Below, piece after piece: positions 34,512 through 46,440 of a stretch of DNA of 64,000 nucleotides. The position numbers were made by a program, and so were the translations under genes. The DNA comes from Anagrus nilaparvatae (Eukaryota > Arthropoda > Insecta > Hymenoptera > Mymaridae): the NCBI GenBank assembly GCA_022575985.1, contig JAKSXM010000263.1, positions 5,064,001 through 5,128,000 of the forward strand. Reading direction: 5' to 3'. The notes under the pieces were generated by a model. The model worked only from the letters and a program-made list of their open reading frames with translations, ran no database searches and had not been told where the DNA came from. How positions within the stretch are numbered: position 1 is the first letter of the stretch; every line of letters begins with the position of its first letter.

Positions 34512-35838
34512 GGTTTGAAAATGCGTTTTCTCGCCATTTACGAAAAAAATTTTGTACAGTCGACGGCCATAAACAAATAATGTCACAAAATTGCAGTTTG
34601 ATTGCGATTTGGGCCTCTTTTTATTTTTTGTGGCCTAAGATGATAACGATACTGCTTCTGAACTAGTAAAAAAACGTTAACCTACTAACTAATGGAAATT
34701 CCAAGCGATTTTTTTTTACCTGCTATAGTCAAATATACACACTAGAGTAAACCTATTTTTGGACTTTGTGGAAAAACTTTACTCCCCGGGTTTTTTTGTG
34801 AAGTTTTGGTCATAAAAAGTTCCTAGTTCCAAGGATTTTGCTTTCGCCTTGCAAAAACACTTGCCTGTAAGCACCTCAATTTTTCCACTTAAATAACATG
34901 GGAATTTTGAGTTTTTAGCTATACAAATTTTCACAAAAGCCAAAAAGCATTTTAAAATTCTAATTTTTACTGGAAAACGTACTTTCATAATGTTGAAAAG
35001 ACAAACAAATCCCCATTCATTCCTATGGGAATTCTGGGCCTAGAAACGCAAATTTACGTGTTGGTTCAATGTTATATAATAGGGGTTTTCGGTAATTTTC
35101 AATAAAACGCTACAACCTCAAAAATTAACCAAAACTCTTCTGGATGATCTACTTTTTTTGGTGTAAATATCATCTTTCGAACGACGTAAGCCGTATTTTT
35201 TTATCCATGTTTCTCTCAGCGCTATAGTCAATTAACCTACGAAATTACCAATTTTTAAATTTATTTAAATTGCTGCCAAAATTGTAATTTTTGACGAAAT
35301 TGAGTTTTATAGGTCTTAAAAATTTTTTACAAGCTTCAAGTATTCAAAAATTTTTTACCTACCACTTTTCAATAATTTATTAACCAGAGATGATAATTTA
35401 AAGTCAGAGTCCCAATTTCAGGGTTTTAAAAAAAAGTCAATTTTTATCAATATCTTTGAAAAGCAGTATCTTAAAAACGAATTAAGACGAGTAAAAAATG
35501 TTTAAATTTATAATATTTAAATATTATTTAAAATATTTTAATTAAACGAAAAAGTTCATTGGTTTTTAATTTAACCCCATGATATAGTTTTTTATATGTA
35601 TAGTTTTTTTTAAATTTGAAAAACGCGCGCATTACTATTATTTTTTTCACTATAGTAAGGCACGGCTTAATATACATGCATATATATATACTAAAAATAC
35701 ATTGCATTATGCTTCTTCTTCTTTCCTATGGATTATATATATAGTCTGCACTCTGGTCGACTGCTCCCCCGACTGCTCGACTGCTCGACTGGTCTCCCTA
35801 CCACTCGTCCGCTCGTCTTGCATATTCAGGCTTTCGTA
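34512..35838 (-). repeat. 1.33 kb long inverted repeat, right arm
   Basis: The reverse complement of 3131-4457 over 1327 bp with no net indel and a few substitutions in the parts compared. Beyond the outer edge a shared terminal motif (CACTCAGAGAAAAATATAG) returns in inverse form, ending at 35934. Confidence 0.85.
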
Positions 35839-36059
35839 CGTCTATAATATACTGTCGCCACGAGTCGAATTACGACGAGTGTATATGACTATGAGGAAAA
35901 AACAGTCGTTTTCACTATATTTTTCTCTGAGTGTGGGATATTATGTTCTTTTTTTTCCACGAGGGAAGATTCAGCTATTTCCTATGATTGAAAATAGTTT
36001 TTGAGCTCTTTTCAGAGTGTAAAAAAATTAAAATACAAAATTTACTCAGATTTACTTTA

Positions 36060-37037
36060 AAAATTTGAAAATATTTTTAATTCAAAAAACAGCTGCTATT
36101 TCAAAAGTTTTTACTCCAGAATCATAAAAATGGTAAGGTGTCATATTTTAACATACTTAATCCAGCCAAATTTGATTTTTCAAAATTCCAGACATTTGTT
36201 TTCCTATTAGGTCATTTTCACTAATAATTACTTGAATAGTTTCTTATAAAAAGTCTAATTTTGTAGAATTGACTATATATATATCAATAGAATAGGTTTA
36301 AAGGCATTAAAAAAAATTTATTTTATGATAAATTTTGCATATGAAATCGGTTCTGCCTAAATTTGCACATAAATATAGCTTTTTTCGCTAAATTTGCATT
36401 TTCAAAATCGGAAAATTTCACTAATTTTCGTTATAACTTTTCCGTATGTGAAAATACCCATACCCATATTAATACCAGGTGAAAGTATATGGAATACCCT
36501 GTCTCCACTCCCAGTTTGAAGTTATTTGAAGTGACGGGTTTTGAGTTATGAGCTACAGCCGCTACGGCTCACATTATCCAATTTTCCGGGTTTCCACGTG
36601 AAAATTTTAAAAAACGGTTTAAAAATTCGGATAGCCAGGGAAATTTCCGATCGAAACTATTTTTCTAATAATATTTTTAACATTTCTTCATGCTTTTATA
36701 TAATGAAGCAAAAGTTAGTGGCTGAGAGCTTTAAAATCGGTCCCAATTTTCAAAAATTCACAGAGACGGCTAGAAATGATTTTAAGACATAAAATTTGGG
36801 GAGTGAGGACATTTTATATATATAATCACCTGTGCAAAGTTACAGCCCAATCGGAAGACCCCATCTGGAGGTCAACGTACGTTTCACATGGAATCAGTCT
36901 AAGCTTATTAGCAAATAAGCTTAAAGTTTTATTCTTTCTAATTAATTGTCTTTTAATTTCTAATTCTAAACAAGGGCCATTTCACCACGCTTTGCGGGGG
37001 TTGGCGCGCGGAGCGCGCAGGGGGCAGAGCCCCCTAG
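36060..37037 (+). mobile_element. Helitron-like element, 3' end at 37037
   Basis: The 3' end has two GC-rich hairpins, GCGCGC-GGA-GCGCGC (37004-37018) and GGGGC-AGA-GCCCC (37021-37033), and ends in CTAG (37034-37037) followed by T. That is the Helitron arrangement: hairpin, CTRR end, insertion between A and T. The 5' end (TC) could not be fixed, so the start given is approximate. No Rep/helicase ORF is present, so it is non-autonomous. Confidence 0.65.
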
Positions 37038-37046
37038 TATATATAT

Positions 37047-38341
37047 TAGGGTGATTAAAAAAAAAACAAAAGTTCTTGAAATTAGCTCTTCATGGAGTAT
37101 GTTATTGTACACATGATATCAAGATACCATGGCAAATTTGAGCCCATTTGGTGACGTTTTAGAGGTCGCGCAAGTCTATAGAAGCTTTTTCAAAATTGAA
37201 AAATGAGGGAAGCTCACAGTGGATTCACAAAAATTTTTTAAAAGGCTTTAAATATCCCTAGGGATACGTTTTTTTGGTTGCTGGTTTCAAAAATCATGGT
37301 CCCAGAACATAAAAATGTGTTAAAAACCCCTAAATTCGCGAAAAACACCCTTCTTTTAGGGTAATTTTCCCAATTTTTTGCTAAAAATTCATAAAAAACC
37401 AATGAAAAACTGTTATTTTAGTTAGTTATCTAAAAATGTGATTTACTGATTGCATATTATATGCAAATAAAGTATTTTCTTCCCATTTAACCCCTACTAT
37501 ATTAAGGTTTCAATTAGCCCAAAATAAGGGTTGAACTACCCCAAATATCACAAAAAAATAGTATAATTTGTTAAGTTTAATGTTTAACAAAGTTATTGCT
37601 AACATTTGATGTAAGATATGATTATTTTACAAAAAAAAGCAAAATATACAACCCCTAGGAATGAAAACCACCCCCTTATTTTATTTCAAACCTTATTTTA
37701 TTTCTTTAATAAATTAATATTGATTTAAAGGGTTGAAATGAAATAAAGGGGTGGTTTTCATTCCTATGGGTTGTATATTTTGCGTTTTTTTTGTATAATA
37801 ATCATATCTTACATCAAATTTAAGCAATAACTTTGTTAAACATTAAATTCAACAAATTATACTATTTTTTTGTGATATTTGGGGTAGTTCAACCCTTATT
37901 TTGGGCTGATTGAAACCTTAATATAGGGGTTAAATGGGAAGAAAATACTTTATTTGCATATAATATGTAATCAGTAAATCACATTTTTAGAGAATTAACT
38001 AAAATAACAGTTTTTCAATGGTTTTTTATGAATTTTTAGCGAAAAATTGGGAAAATCACCCTAAAAAAAGGGTGTATGTTCTGGGACCATGATTTTTGAA
38101 ACCAGCAACCAAAAAAACGCATCCCTAGGGATATTTAAAGCCTTTTAAAAAATTTTTGTGAATCCACTGTGAGCTTCCCTCTTTTTTCAATTTTGAAAAA
38201 GCTTCTAGAGACTTGCGCGACCTCTAAAACGTCACCAAATGGGCTCAAATTTGCCATGGTATCTTGTTATCATGTGTACAATAACATACTCCATGAAGAG
38301 CTAATTTCAAGCACTTTTGTTTTTTTTGAATCACCCTAATA
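37047..38341. mobile_element. 1.3 kb palindromic transposon flanked by TA repeats
   Basis: The two halves, about 640 bp each, are inverted copies around a centre near 37694. Outer ends are TTAGGGTGATT and its complement AATCACCCTAA. Shared blocks include ATCCCTAGGGATA, GCGCAAGTCTATAGAAGC-like, ATCATGGTCCCAGAACATA and AAAACCACCCCCTT. The element is embedded in TATATA, fitting a TA target (Tc1/mariner habit). It lies next to the 3' end of the Helitron-like element at 37037. It is non-coding. Confidence 0.85.
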
Positions 38342-38348
38342 TATATGT

Positions 38349-38380
<32 letters not shown>

Positions 38381-38555
38381 GATAGGATTTTATGATTAAA
38401 ATATTTTTTTAAACAATTTTTAAATAAAAAACAAAAATTATTTTAATTTCGCGCAGCAATATTTTTTTATTTTTAGACATCCACGGATAGTGTGATAGTT
38501 AAATGTTCAAAATTACTGTCACATTCTGCCGAGCGTAGCGAGGCCAATCAGCTAG
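38342..38555 (+). mobile_element. Helitron-like 3' end, copy A
   Basis: Ends GCCGAGCGTAGCGAGGCCAA TCAG then CTAG (38552-38555) followed by T. The same ending occurs at 40731-40734 with two base changes. A (TA)n stretch lies near 38360. The 5' limit is unknown. Confidence 0.6.
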
Positions 38556-38677
38556 TATATCTTAAAATGTTAAACATTTTTAACACGGCACATGTTCATT
38601 TGATGTGTTATTGAAAAAGTCCGGCTCAGAAGGAGGTGGGTAAAAAGTCACAATTTTAGGGGGGTGGGGGGTAAAAT

Positions 38678-38806
38678 ACAGGGCGATCCAGAGCGGATGC
38701 ATTGTTTGTTTATTAGTTAACAAATCGCAGATAAGATTACAAGAATCAACAAATAGCGATGCACCTAATAAAATAAAATTCACGTTCCGCTCGGGATCAC
38801 CGTGTA
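38678..38806. repeat. 130 bp direct repeat, copy 2
   Basis: Partner of 33951-34080 in the same orientation, ending CGCTCGGGATCACCGTGTA. It is flanked by G-runs (38660-38672 and 38819-38830). Confidence 0.75.
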
Positions 38807-39104
38807 TTGACATTTTTAGGGGGGGGGGGGTGTGAAATGGACTTAGAATATTTTTGATTAAGAGACTTAGAATAATTTAAGTGGGCCTGATCAGGCCCTG
38901 ATAAGAAGAAGAAATTAGAATACTTTAGGTTTATGGACTTAGGTTAATTTATATTTCGGGATTTATTGGAATTTCGATCTTTGGACTTATAATAATTAGG
39001 GAATATGTGTATTTCTACGAGAATGTCCTTTTTATGAGGACCAAAAATGAAGAAAAAAAAATTTACGAGGCAGCGACTGCCACCATGATTTTCTGGTAGT
39101 TTCA

Positions 39105-39545
39105 ACCAAAAAAAGCGTGAACGCGAAATCGGCGATGGATGCCAAAAAGATTTTGCCCCTTTATGTCAAAAACCGTGTTTTTCGTATCTGAGCTACCCCA
39201 AATTTTTTAAATAACTTTTTAGGTAAATAAAATTTTTAAATAAAAAGTTAAAAAATCTGATTGCCTAGGAAAAATCACTCCAGAATAAAAAAAAACTTTT
39301 CTTTTCCCGATGAAATTTAGCCAAGTAATCGACAATTTAAAATTTTACTTAAATTTGTCTTAACAAAGATTGAAGTTCTATATTGAAAAATGCCTGTTTC
39401 TGAACTTTAAACATGCATTACTCGCTTGATTTTCATCGTAAAATAATAATTTTTTTTTTAAATCGATGCAGTTTTCCCTGGAAATTCATTTCTTTATGAA
39501 AAAAATCATTTTTATGTACCAAATTTTAATTTTTAGGTCAAATGC
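39105..39545 (+). repeat. Dispersed repeat, copy 2 (partner at 32395-32830)
   Basis: Shares ATCTGAGCTACCCCAAATTT, GAACTTTAAACATGCATTAC and TCATCGTAAAATAATAA with copy 1, with modest divergence. It is non-coding. Confidence 0.75.
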
Positions 39546-39977
39546 GTAAAAAAAATCTTTTCAGCAAACAAATATCATGATCAAAATTCTAATATTTTCT
39601 GATCATACTTAACATATGAGAAATTTTTTATGTATTATCTATCAAAAAATGTTCATTTTTGTTACGTAACACTTTCTTTTAAATACCCACACACCCCATT
39701 TTAGGTCAGTAACACTTTTCTTTAACATCCACCCACCTTATAAGCGTTACGTTTTTTTTGAACGACCCCTAAGGGGCGTATTTTTGGAACTCTTTTTGGC
39801 CAATTTAAAAAAATTGTAACTATGCTTAACATTTTTTTACGTCTTATTTAAACATTATTATTGAACTCAATCAAATCAAAACTTTTAAAATCCCAAAATT
39901 TAAAAATTACTAAAACTCTTTTCTTGCTTTTTTTTAACATGATCAGCTTCGCTCTACCCGTCTTTGACGGTATCTAG
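39546..39977 (+). mobile_element. Helitron-like 3' end with CCGTC-TTT-GACGG hairpin
   Basis: The hairpin CCGTCTTTGACGG (39958-39970) is followed by TAT and CTAG (39974-39977), then T. This is a textbook Helitron 3' terminus, but of a different family from the neighbouring copies. The 5' end was not identified. Confidence 0.65.
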
Positions 39978-40734
39978 TATTGATTGTCTAAAATATAAAA
40001 AAACAGCAAAAATTTCAATCTATTTTGTTAGTTGTTTTATATATGGAAAATCCCAAAAATGTCACCATAGAGTAAAATGGATATCGGCTGTACTATTAAT
40101 TGAAAAATAAAAAATTATAAAAATTTCACTCTATAGTAAAATTTATATTGGCTGAGCCAAAAAAATTCAAAATTTTCAATCCATATTGTTGGCTTTTTTA
40201 TATATGAAAAAACCCAAAAAATTTCACTGTAGAGTAAAATAGATATCGGCTGTCCTTTTTATATCAAAAAACAAAAATTATGAAAATTTCATTATATAGT
40301 AAAATTCACATTGATGGTCTACAATATCAGTTGTAATGAATATGAAAATATAAACTATTTAAATATTAATTGTCTACAATATGATGAAAAAAACTGCAAA
40401 TTTTGTTAAAAAATCTGAATATTACTATATTTTATTTTCAATTATTATTTATAATAAATAATTATTTACGTTATAAATATACCTCATTAGTTGTAAATAT
40501 TCATAAATAATCATGTAACTTTTTCTTAATATTTATTATAAAATTTCTTTATTAATAAATTTAGAGGTATAAAATTAATTCTGTTCTCATTCATTTTTAA
40601 ATAAAATTAAATTGCATTTTAATCACGTATGATTAAATATATTATAATTAAACATATATGATCAAAATATAAAAAAATTAATGCACAAAAGTTTTTATTT
40701 GGTTAAGCCGAGCATCGCGAGGCCAATCAGCTAG
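39978..40734 (+). mobile_element. Helitron-like element, copy B
   Basis: Ends GCCGAGCATCGCGAGGCCAA TCAG CTAG (40731-40734), then T. It contains two direct repeats of about 165 bp (starting about 40012 and 40174) with TTATATATGGAAAATCCC-like and AGAGTAAAATGGATATCGGC motifs. It directly abuts the preceding Helitron end, so the elements appear to be in tandem. Confidence 0.6.
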
Positions 40735-41168
40735 TATGTATAATAGCATTAACTACCAACTTCAAATATCAACTTACAATTTAATTACAGAAAATATAAT
40801 AGCTAAATATTAGTACATCATAAACGTAAATACTTAAAAATCGATCAGATTTCATCACCTTAGTATGCAATAAAGTATTAAAAATTATTAACTTTTATGT
40901 GTGAAAAAATGATTAAAATATATACAACTAATGTTAATGTCATTCCAAGAATTAAATTGTAAAAAAAATAATAATATGATCTTTACTAATTTTAAAATTC
41001 AGACACTTAATATATAAATAAAATGCAGGTGATCACTTTAAAAAAAAAATAAATAAAAACTAATAGTCTGAACTAATGACTTAAATAATTAAATTAATTT
41101 TATACAAATATTCTTTTATTTATTCTTTAGAAAGTGTAAATATTCATAAAAAATTAACTTAACATTTA

Positions 41169-41919
41169 TGTTACGTATGGTAGGTCAAAATTGATACCCC
41201 TAGAATCCGATATATATAAATATTAAACCTACATCCGATATTCATGTTAACGTTCCCAGACGAAATAGGAACCCGCAGGTGCATTTCTGCTGATGCTGAT
41301 CTAGCACAATAGCGTGGGACCAAAAGTCAGCTCTGACGCAAAGTAGGAGTGATTTATGCAACGTAAATTGCATAGATCCCACCTCGCGATTTTTAGAAGT
41401 AGGCAAAGACGCCTCCGCTAATTGGACGTGACGAGACCGACGCTTTTTTGTATTGGACGTTTCCCCCAAAATCTCGCAATATGGGCAGATTCATTTTAGA
41501 TTATATATTGTCCTTCAGGCGCCCAAATTGTATTCTTTAGAATCATAACCATCATTAATTAGAGTACTGACTCTCGTTATTAAGTATCTATTATAATTCG
41601 TTTGACTTAAAGACTTAGACAGTTTTATTATATATACTTATATTCAATAAAGTGAAAGTTATATATCAAATCAGTTATCAGTTATTATTGTGATAATTCC
41701 TTCTGTAATTAAGAACTTAGCCTCAGGATAGGTTCATCTAGCTTAGATCGAACCCGAACTCATCTACAAATACATCAACTATAAACCAACCAAAATATAA
41801 CCATCCAACTTAATAAATAACCTGGGGCAGTCAATATCCCCAGGATAAACTTATATTTCATATATTCATAATTATTTATATTTACGTATCCCTTGGATAA
41901 AACCTCAGGATACGTAACA
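41169..41919 (+). mobile_element. Solo LTR, 751 bp, flanked by TTTA
   Basis: Starts TGTTACGTATGG and ends GGATACGTAACA, giving TG/CA limits and a short inverted terminal TGTTACGTA / TACGTAACA. TTTA lies on both sides (41165-41168 and 41920-41923) as a 4 bp target duplication, typical of Gypsy elements. AATAAA near 41645 could be the poly(A) signal. No internal region follows, so the element was lost by LTR recombination. A GC-richer block at 41242-41469 gives a 75-codon ORF that is not credible. Confidence 0.8.
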
Positions 41920-42055
41920 TTTATTAAAATGTATTATAAATGTCATTCCATCTACAAGTAATTTTTTTTTTTAATAACAGTTGCTAATATTATTGATGCA
42001 TCAATTGTGTCTGAAAATGCTGTCATAAATAAATGGAAAATAATATCATACATAT

Positions 42056-43196
42056 ACCCACAAAAAAATCCCGTGCGGCGTCAGCCCGAAGCTGGGTTGC
42101 TGCTCAATAGATTGTGTTGCATGTTATTTCAGACTTCGTGCACCTTCGTACCGTGAGAAAAATGCACGATATTTCCGTGCTGCCTGAGCCCGGAATATTA
42201 AAGAGGTAACGCGCATGATCATACGAGAGCACGGTAGTATATACCGTGTAATAAAAAATAAACATATAGTATTGTTATTTTAATGACTTTATCGACATAT
42301 AGTAAGAAATAATAGAAATATAATAGAAAAAATAAACATATAGTATTTTGCCGGCACGCACGTTGTAATAATATTTATTGGTTACATAAAATTATAAAAA
42401 AAGTGAACAAATAAAAGTTTTATTTAATATATTAACATTAAATTATTAATAAATTATTAATATTAAGATGTATTCTTTTAATTATTTTTTTAAATTACTT
42501 CAAAGCTTGTAGTTTTACTAATTTTTCAATAAAAAATTGTTCAATCAACATATGATTAAATAGTATTATTAAATGATCCTAAACCATAAATAAAATTTTA
42601 CTTTCAGACAAATTGTTTAAAAAATCAGGGCTTGAAATCCATCTTTTTTAATTCCCAAAATTAAGGTACAAAATTATATATTAAAGCATGCTTATTAAAA
42701 TCCTCTTTGATTAAAATTGATAAATACAGATTTTTTGATTTTTTGTTGAAAAATTGAATGTTTTTTAAATAGTAATTTACAGGATGGTAATTTATCTGAA
42801 TTGCTATACCCGTTTCAAAATTGTATTTATATTTTGTATACAATACAATTTACCTTTATAATAAATTATATATATACATATAATATTGTACATATATTAT
42901 ATTTCTTTTTTAGGTTATACGCGCTCTTTTTGTAGTTTAAATTTAATAAAATAAGACTTTTTATTAATTTTAAATTCGTGTAATATAAAAATATTAATTA
43001 ATAGCGCGCATTATAAAAATCAAAATAATTTGACTTTATAACATTACCGTCATTTTACACGAATTAACTCGGTATTATTTTCTAAATCTTTCTGGGCGTC
43101 AGCAGCCCGGAAATAATTGAGGAGCTGCACGATAATCGTTGGTAGTATACATCACAGGGGCCCGGGCTCAAGGAATACAGGATTTTTTTGTGTGTA
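42056..43196. mobile_element. Inverted-repeat element, CACAAAAAAATCC ends
   Basis: CACAAAAAAATCC at 42059 is matched by GGATTTTTTTGTG ending at 43194. Both ends carry GC-rich blocks with GCGTCAGCCCG-like and AGCCCGG motifs, unlike the AT-rich core. It is about 1.1 kb. No transposase frame was seen. Confidence 0.55.
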
Positions 43197-43245
43197 ATAT
43201 AAAAATAAAAGTGTAGAAATTTTGAAATTTTAAAATTTTTCCAAC

Positions 43246-43665
43246 TAGAAAAGTTGGAATTTCAAATATTTGTATGCAATAATTGCATTGATAAAATTTT
43301 TATGCAATGATTGCATTAAAATATTTTTGTATTTGTCTTGTTTTATAAGAAAATTGTATTTCTTTATTGAATTTACCAGAAACTATATGTCATTATAAAT
43401 TTTTTTCTAACAGTCTCCTGTTTTATAGAAAAGTTGGAATTTAAAATATTTGTATGCAATAATTGCATTGAGAAAATTTTTATGCAATGATTGCATTAAA
43501 ATTTTTTTGTATTTGTCTTGTTTTATAAGAAAATTGTATTTTTTTATTGACTTTACCAGAAACTATATGTCATTATAAATTTTTTTCTAACAGTCTCCTG
43601 TTTTATAGAAAAGTTGTAATTTCAAATATTTTTATACAATGATTGCATTTAAATATTTTTTTAAT
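43246..43665 (+). repeat. Tandem repeat, 180 bp unit, about 2.3 copies
   Basis: GAAAAGTTGGAATTT occurs at 43248, 43428 and (with one change) 43608, a 180 bp period. Units contain ATGCAATAATTGCATTGA and ATGCAATGATTGCATTAAAA, two short palindromes in A/T-rich DNA. Confidence 0.9.
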
Positions 43666-45270
43666 CTTATATATTTTTATGCAATGGTAGCATTTAAATT
43701 TTTTTTAAAGAAATAAAATATAAAATATACAAAATCATATAAAAAATGGATATCAGCTGTCCTAAATATAAAAAAATAAAAAATTCAAAAAATTAGACTT
43801 TAAGTCGTTTTTTTGATATTTCTCTTTAATGAATGAATGAAATTAAAAAAAAATAAAAATGGCATTAGAAAAGTGTTTAATAAATACAAAGAAACTTGGT
43901 TTTTACATTTTGATACATTTCATTCCGAGATTTGAAGTGATGAAAATGTCCACTTTTTGATTTTTTTAATTTTGAAGTTCTTAGCTTCAAACAGTTGTAA
44001 CTCTGAACTGTGAGCTTAAATTAAAAAAAAAAAAAAACGTCAAATCCATAGCATTTTTTCCAAGGAATAATTTGCACTAAACCTCGTCTCAAAAAACCTC
44101 TTAGATCCTGAGAAAAATCAGTTTTAGTGAAAAAAAATGAAATTATTTTGCGTTTTCGACCACTAACTTCTGATATTGATTTATCGAAATCATTTAAATA
44201 TTTTTTAAAAATTCAAAAAAGGTCTGGAGATATTTCTTTAAAGATTACTTTAAAACCACTTTCATGTATTTTCGTCCGTACAATTCTTCATAAATGCGTG
44301 TCCAATAAAATCAAAAATAGTCAATTTTTTAAATTATTTCATTTTAATATATATAGGATATTTCATTTTAATATATATAGGATATTAATAAACAAATTTT
44401 TTGCAAATGACAGATAGTAATGCACTTACCATTATAAATATTTTAGTATAAAATATTAAAATCAAGATTATCATTACTTATAAGTAAGATTCTTTTTAGT
44501 TAAATTAAATAAATAAAAAAATGTTTAATATTATAATTCAAAGTATATTATAAACATATTTTCCATTTTTACATAATTTGATTGTAATATATTTTTTGTT
44601 TATTCTTATTCATTACATCACATGCTGCATACAATTAAAAAAATTTTGGGGAAAAATATATAAATTTAATATTTACAAATGCAATGAAACTCAAATAACT
44701 CTTTTTTTGACCTGTTTTAACAATCGGATATTTTATTACTTTATAACGGTATTTGATTAATAAAGGCCAAAAAGGTCACGTCCACGTTAGAGACCATTAA
44801 ATAAAGCTTCGGTAAGTTCCTGGTAAAAGCTAAGCCAGATATTGAAATTTTCGGATCTATCTATAATTTTCGAAACTTTATTTTTGCTAGAGAAAGTATT
44901 CTGTTTCGTCAAAGTTGTGTTATGCAGCTATTTGTAATGTTAGGGAAAAAAATTGACTTTTTTTTTAATACTGCTGCTGTATAATATTTTAATATTGTCT
45001 ATATACTTTTTTTTACGTTGTCAAAACATGGTTTGTCATTAATAGAGAAAACAACGATTATCTAAGGACAGAAAGTTAGTCATGAATATTGTTATAGGGT
45101 ATAAAAAAAATAGATATTAAAAAGATTATTGTTTATAAGATGAAAAAAACAGTTACTTCTAAGATTTGCAATCTAAGCAATCTTTATTCAATAAATTTTT
45201 TCCTATCGGCTATCTGCGACTGTAAATTACAGTACATTACCTATATTTTAGGTAATTTCCTTTATCCGCA
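43666..45270. other. Intergenic, no credible gene
   Basis: AT-rich DNA. A 24 bp exact tandem pair (CATTTTAATATATATAGGAT) lies near 44340-44390. The 96-codon ORF across it is not protein-like. Confidence 0.5.
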
Positions 45271-45290
45271 ACCTGAGGACGCGCATTCAG

Positions 45291-45790
45291 AGTTCCAGAT
45301 TATCTGAGAAATATACTCAGAGACTACCTCCGGGACCGTTACCTGCGCTGGGACACGCTCGATGGCACAAGAGGTAAAGTATTAAGCGCAGGCATACCGC
45401 AGGAATCAGTTCTGGGCCCTGAACTGTGGAATGTCTTTTACGACGGCTTGCTAAAGACTGTGCTTCCGGATGGATGCTCCATGATTGGATACGCGGATGA
45501 TGTTGCTCTAACCATAACAGCTCGAGGGACAGAGGACCAGCAGAAAACCTTGGATGAGGCCATGCGCCTTATCAATAGCTGGATGTCGGATAACGGACTC
45601 AGACTGGCAGTTCCGAAAACGGAGATTGTTCTTCTGACCCGGAGAAGGGTTGATACCATATTCGGCGTCAGTTTTGATGACGGAGGTAATCCCCTTATGA
45701 TCCAGACCAAATCATCGGTCAAATATTTGAGGGTCTTCTTGGACAACAAGTTGACCTACAATATACAATTCCAGCAGGCCTGTGAAAAGG
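45291..45790 (+). pseudogene. R1/Jockey-type LINE reverse transcriptase fragment, unit 1
   Basis: Reads through RT motifs of non-LTR elements: LSAGIPQESVLGPELWN (usual GIPQGSVLGP), GYADDVAL (catalytic YADD), and the thumb-like VKYLRVFLDNKL. The frame is open to about 45849 but has no N-terminal endonuclease or upstream RT, so only about 165 codons remain. Base composition is much more GC-rich than the flanks. R1 clade is my best guess from the motif style. Confidence 0.85.
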
Positions 45791-46260
45791 CTACCTCCGG
45801 GACCGATACCTGCGCTGGGACACGCTCGATAGCACAAGAGGTAAAGTAGAGGTAAAGCGCAGGCATAGCGCAGGGTTCAATTCTGGGCCCTGATCTGTGG
45901 AATGCCTTCTACGACGGCTTGATAGAGATTGAGCTTCCGGATGGATGCTCCATGATCGGATACGCGGATGATATTGCTCTAACCTTAACAGCTCGAGAGA
46001 CAGAGGACCAGCAGAATACCTTGGATGAGGCCATGCGCTTTATCAATAGCTGGATGTCGGATCACGAACTCAGACTGGCAGTTCCGAAAACGGAGATTGT
46101 CCTTCTGACCCGGAGAAGGGTTGATACCATATTCGACGTTAGCTTTGATGACGGAGGTAATCCCCTTATGATCCTGACCTAACCATCGGTCAAATATTTG
46201 GGGGTCTTCTTGGATAACAAGTTGACCTACAATAGACAATTCCAGCAGGCCTGTATAATA
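45791..46260 (+). pseudogene. R1-type LINE fragment, tandem duplicate
   Basis: Repeats unit 1 at a 471 bp offset, starting at CTACCTCCGGGACC. It encodes GYADDIAL again but has frameshifts and a stop (near 45849 and at 46180). The two units differ by scattered substitutions, so the duplication is not recent. Confidence 0.85.
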
Positions 46261-46440
46261 TCCGGCCGTACGGTTTAATATCCGGCCGTACTTGTCTGGC
46301 CCTCATAACCACCTTCACAACCTGCTCGATGGCACCGATCGTGGAACGCCCCTCTCGAAAACCGTTTTGATCGTCGCTAAGGTCACCCGCTTCCCAAATT
46401 TCCTGCCGCAATCTTCCTCTGACCATGCTCTCCATCACCT
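46250..46440 (-). pseudogene. R1-type LINE fragment in reverse orientation
   Basis: The minus strand reads LSDDQNGFREGRSTIGAIEQ, the early RT motif (QxGFRxGRST) that should precede the YADD part. It is joined tail to tail with the tandem pair, so this locus was rearranged. Confidence 0.8.

Noticed and set aside
45438..45749. Minus-strand ORF over the LINE fragment
   Set aside because: Antisense of the RT frame carrying YADD on the plus strand.
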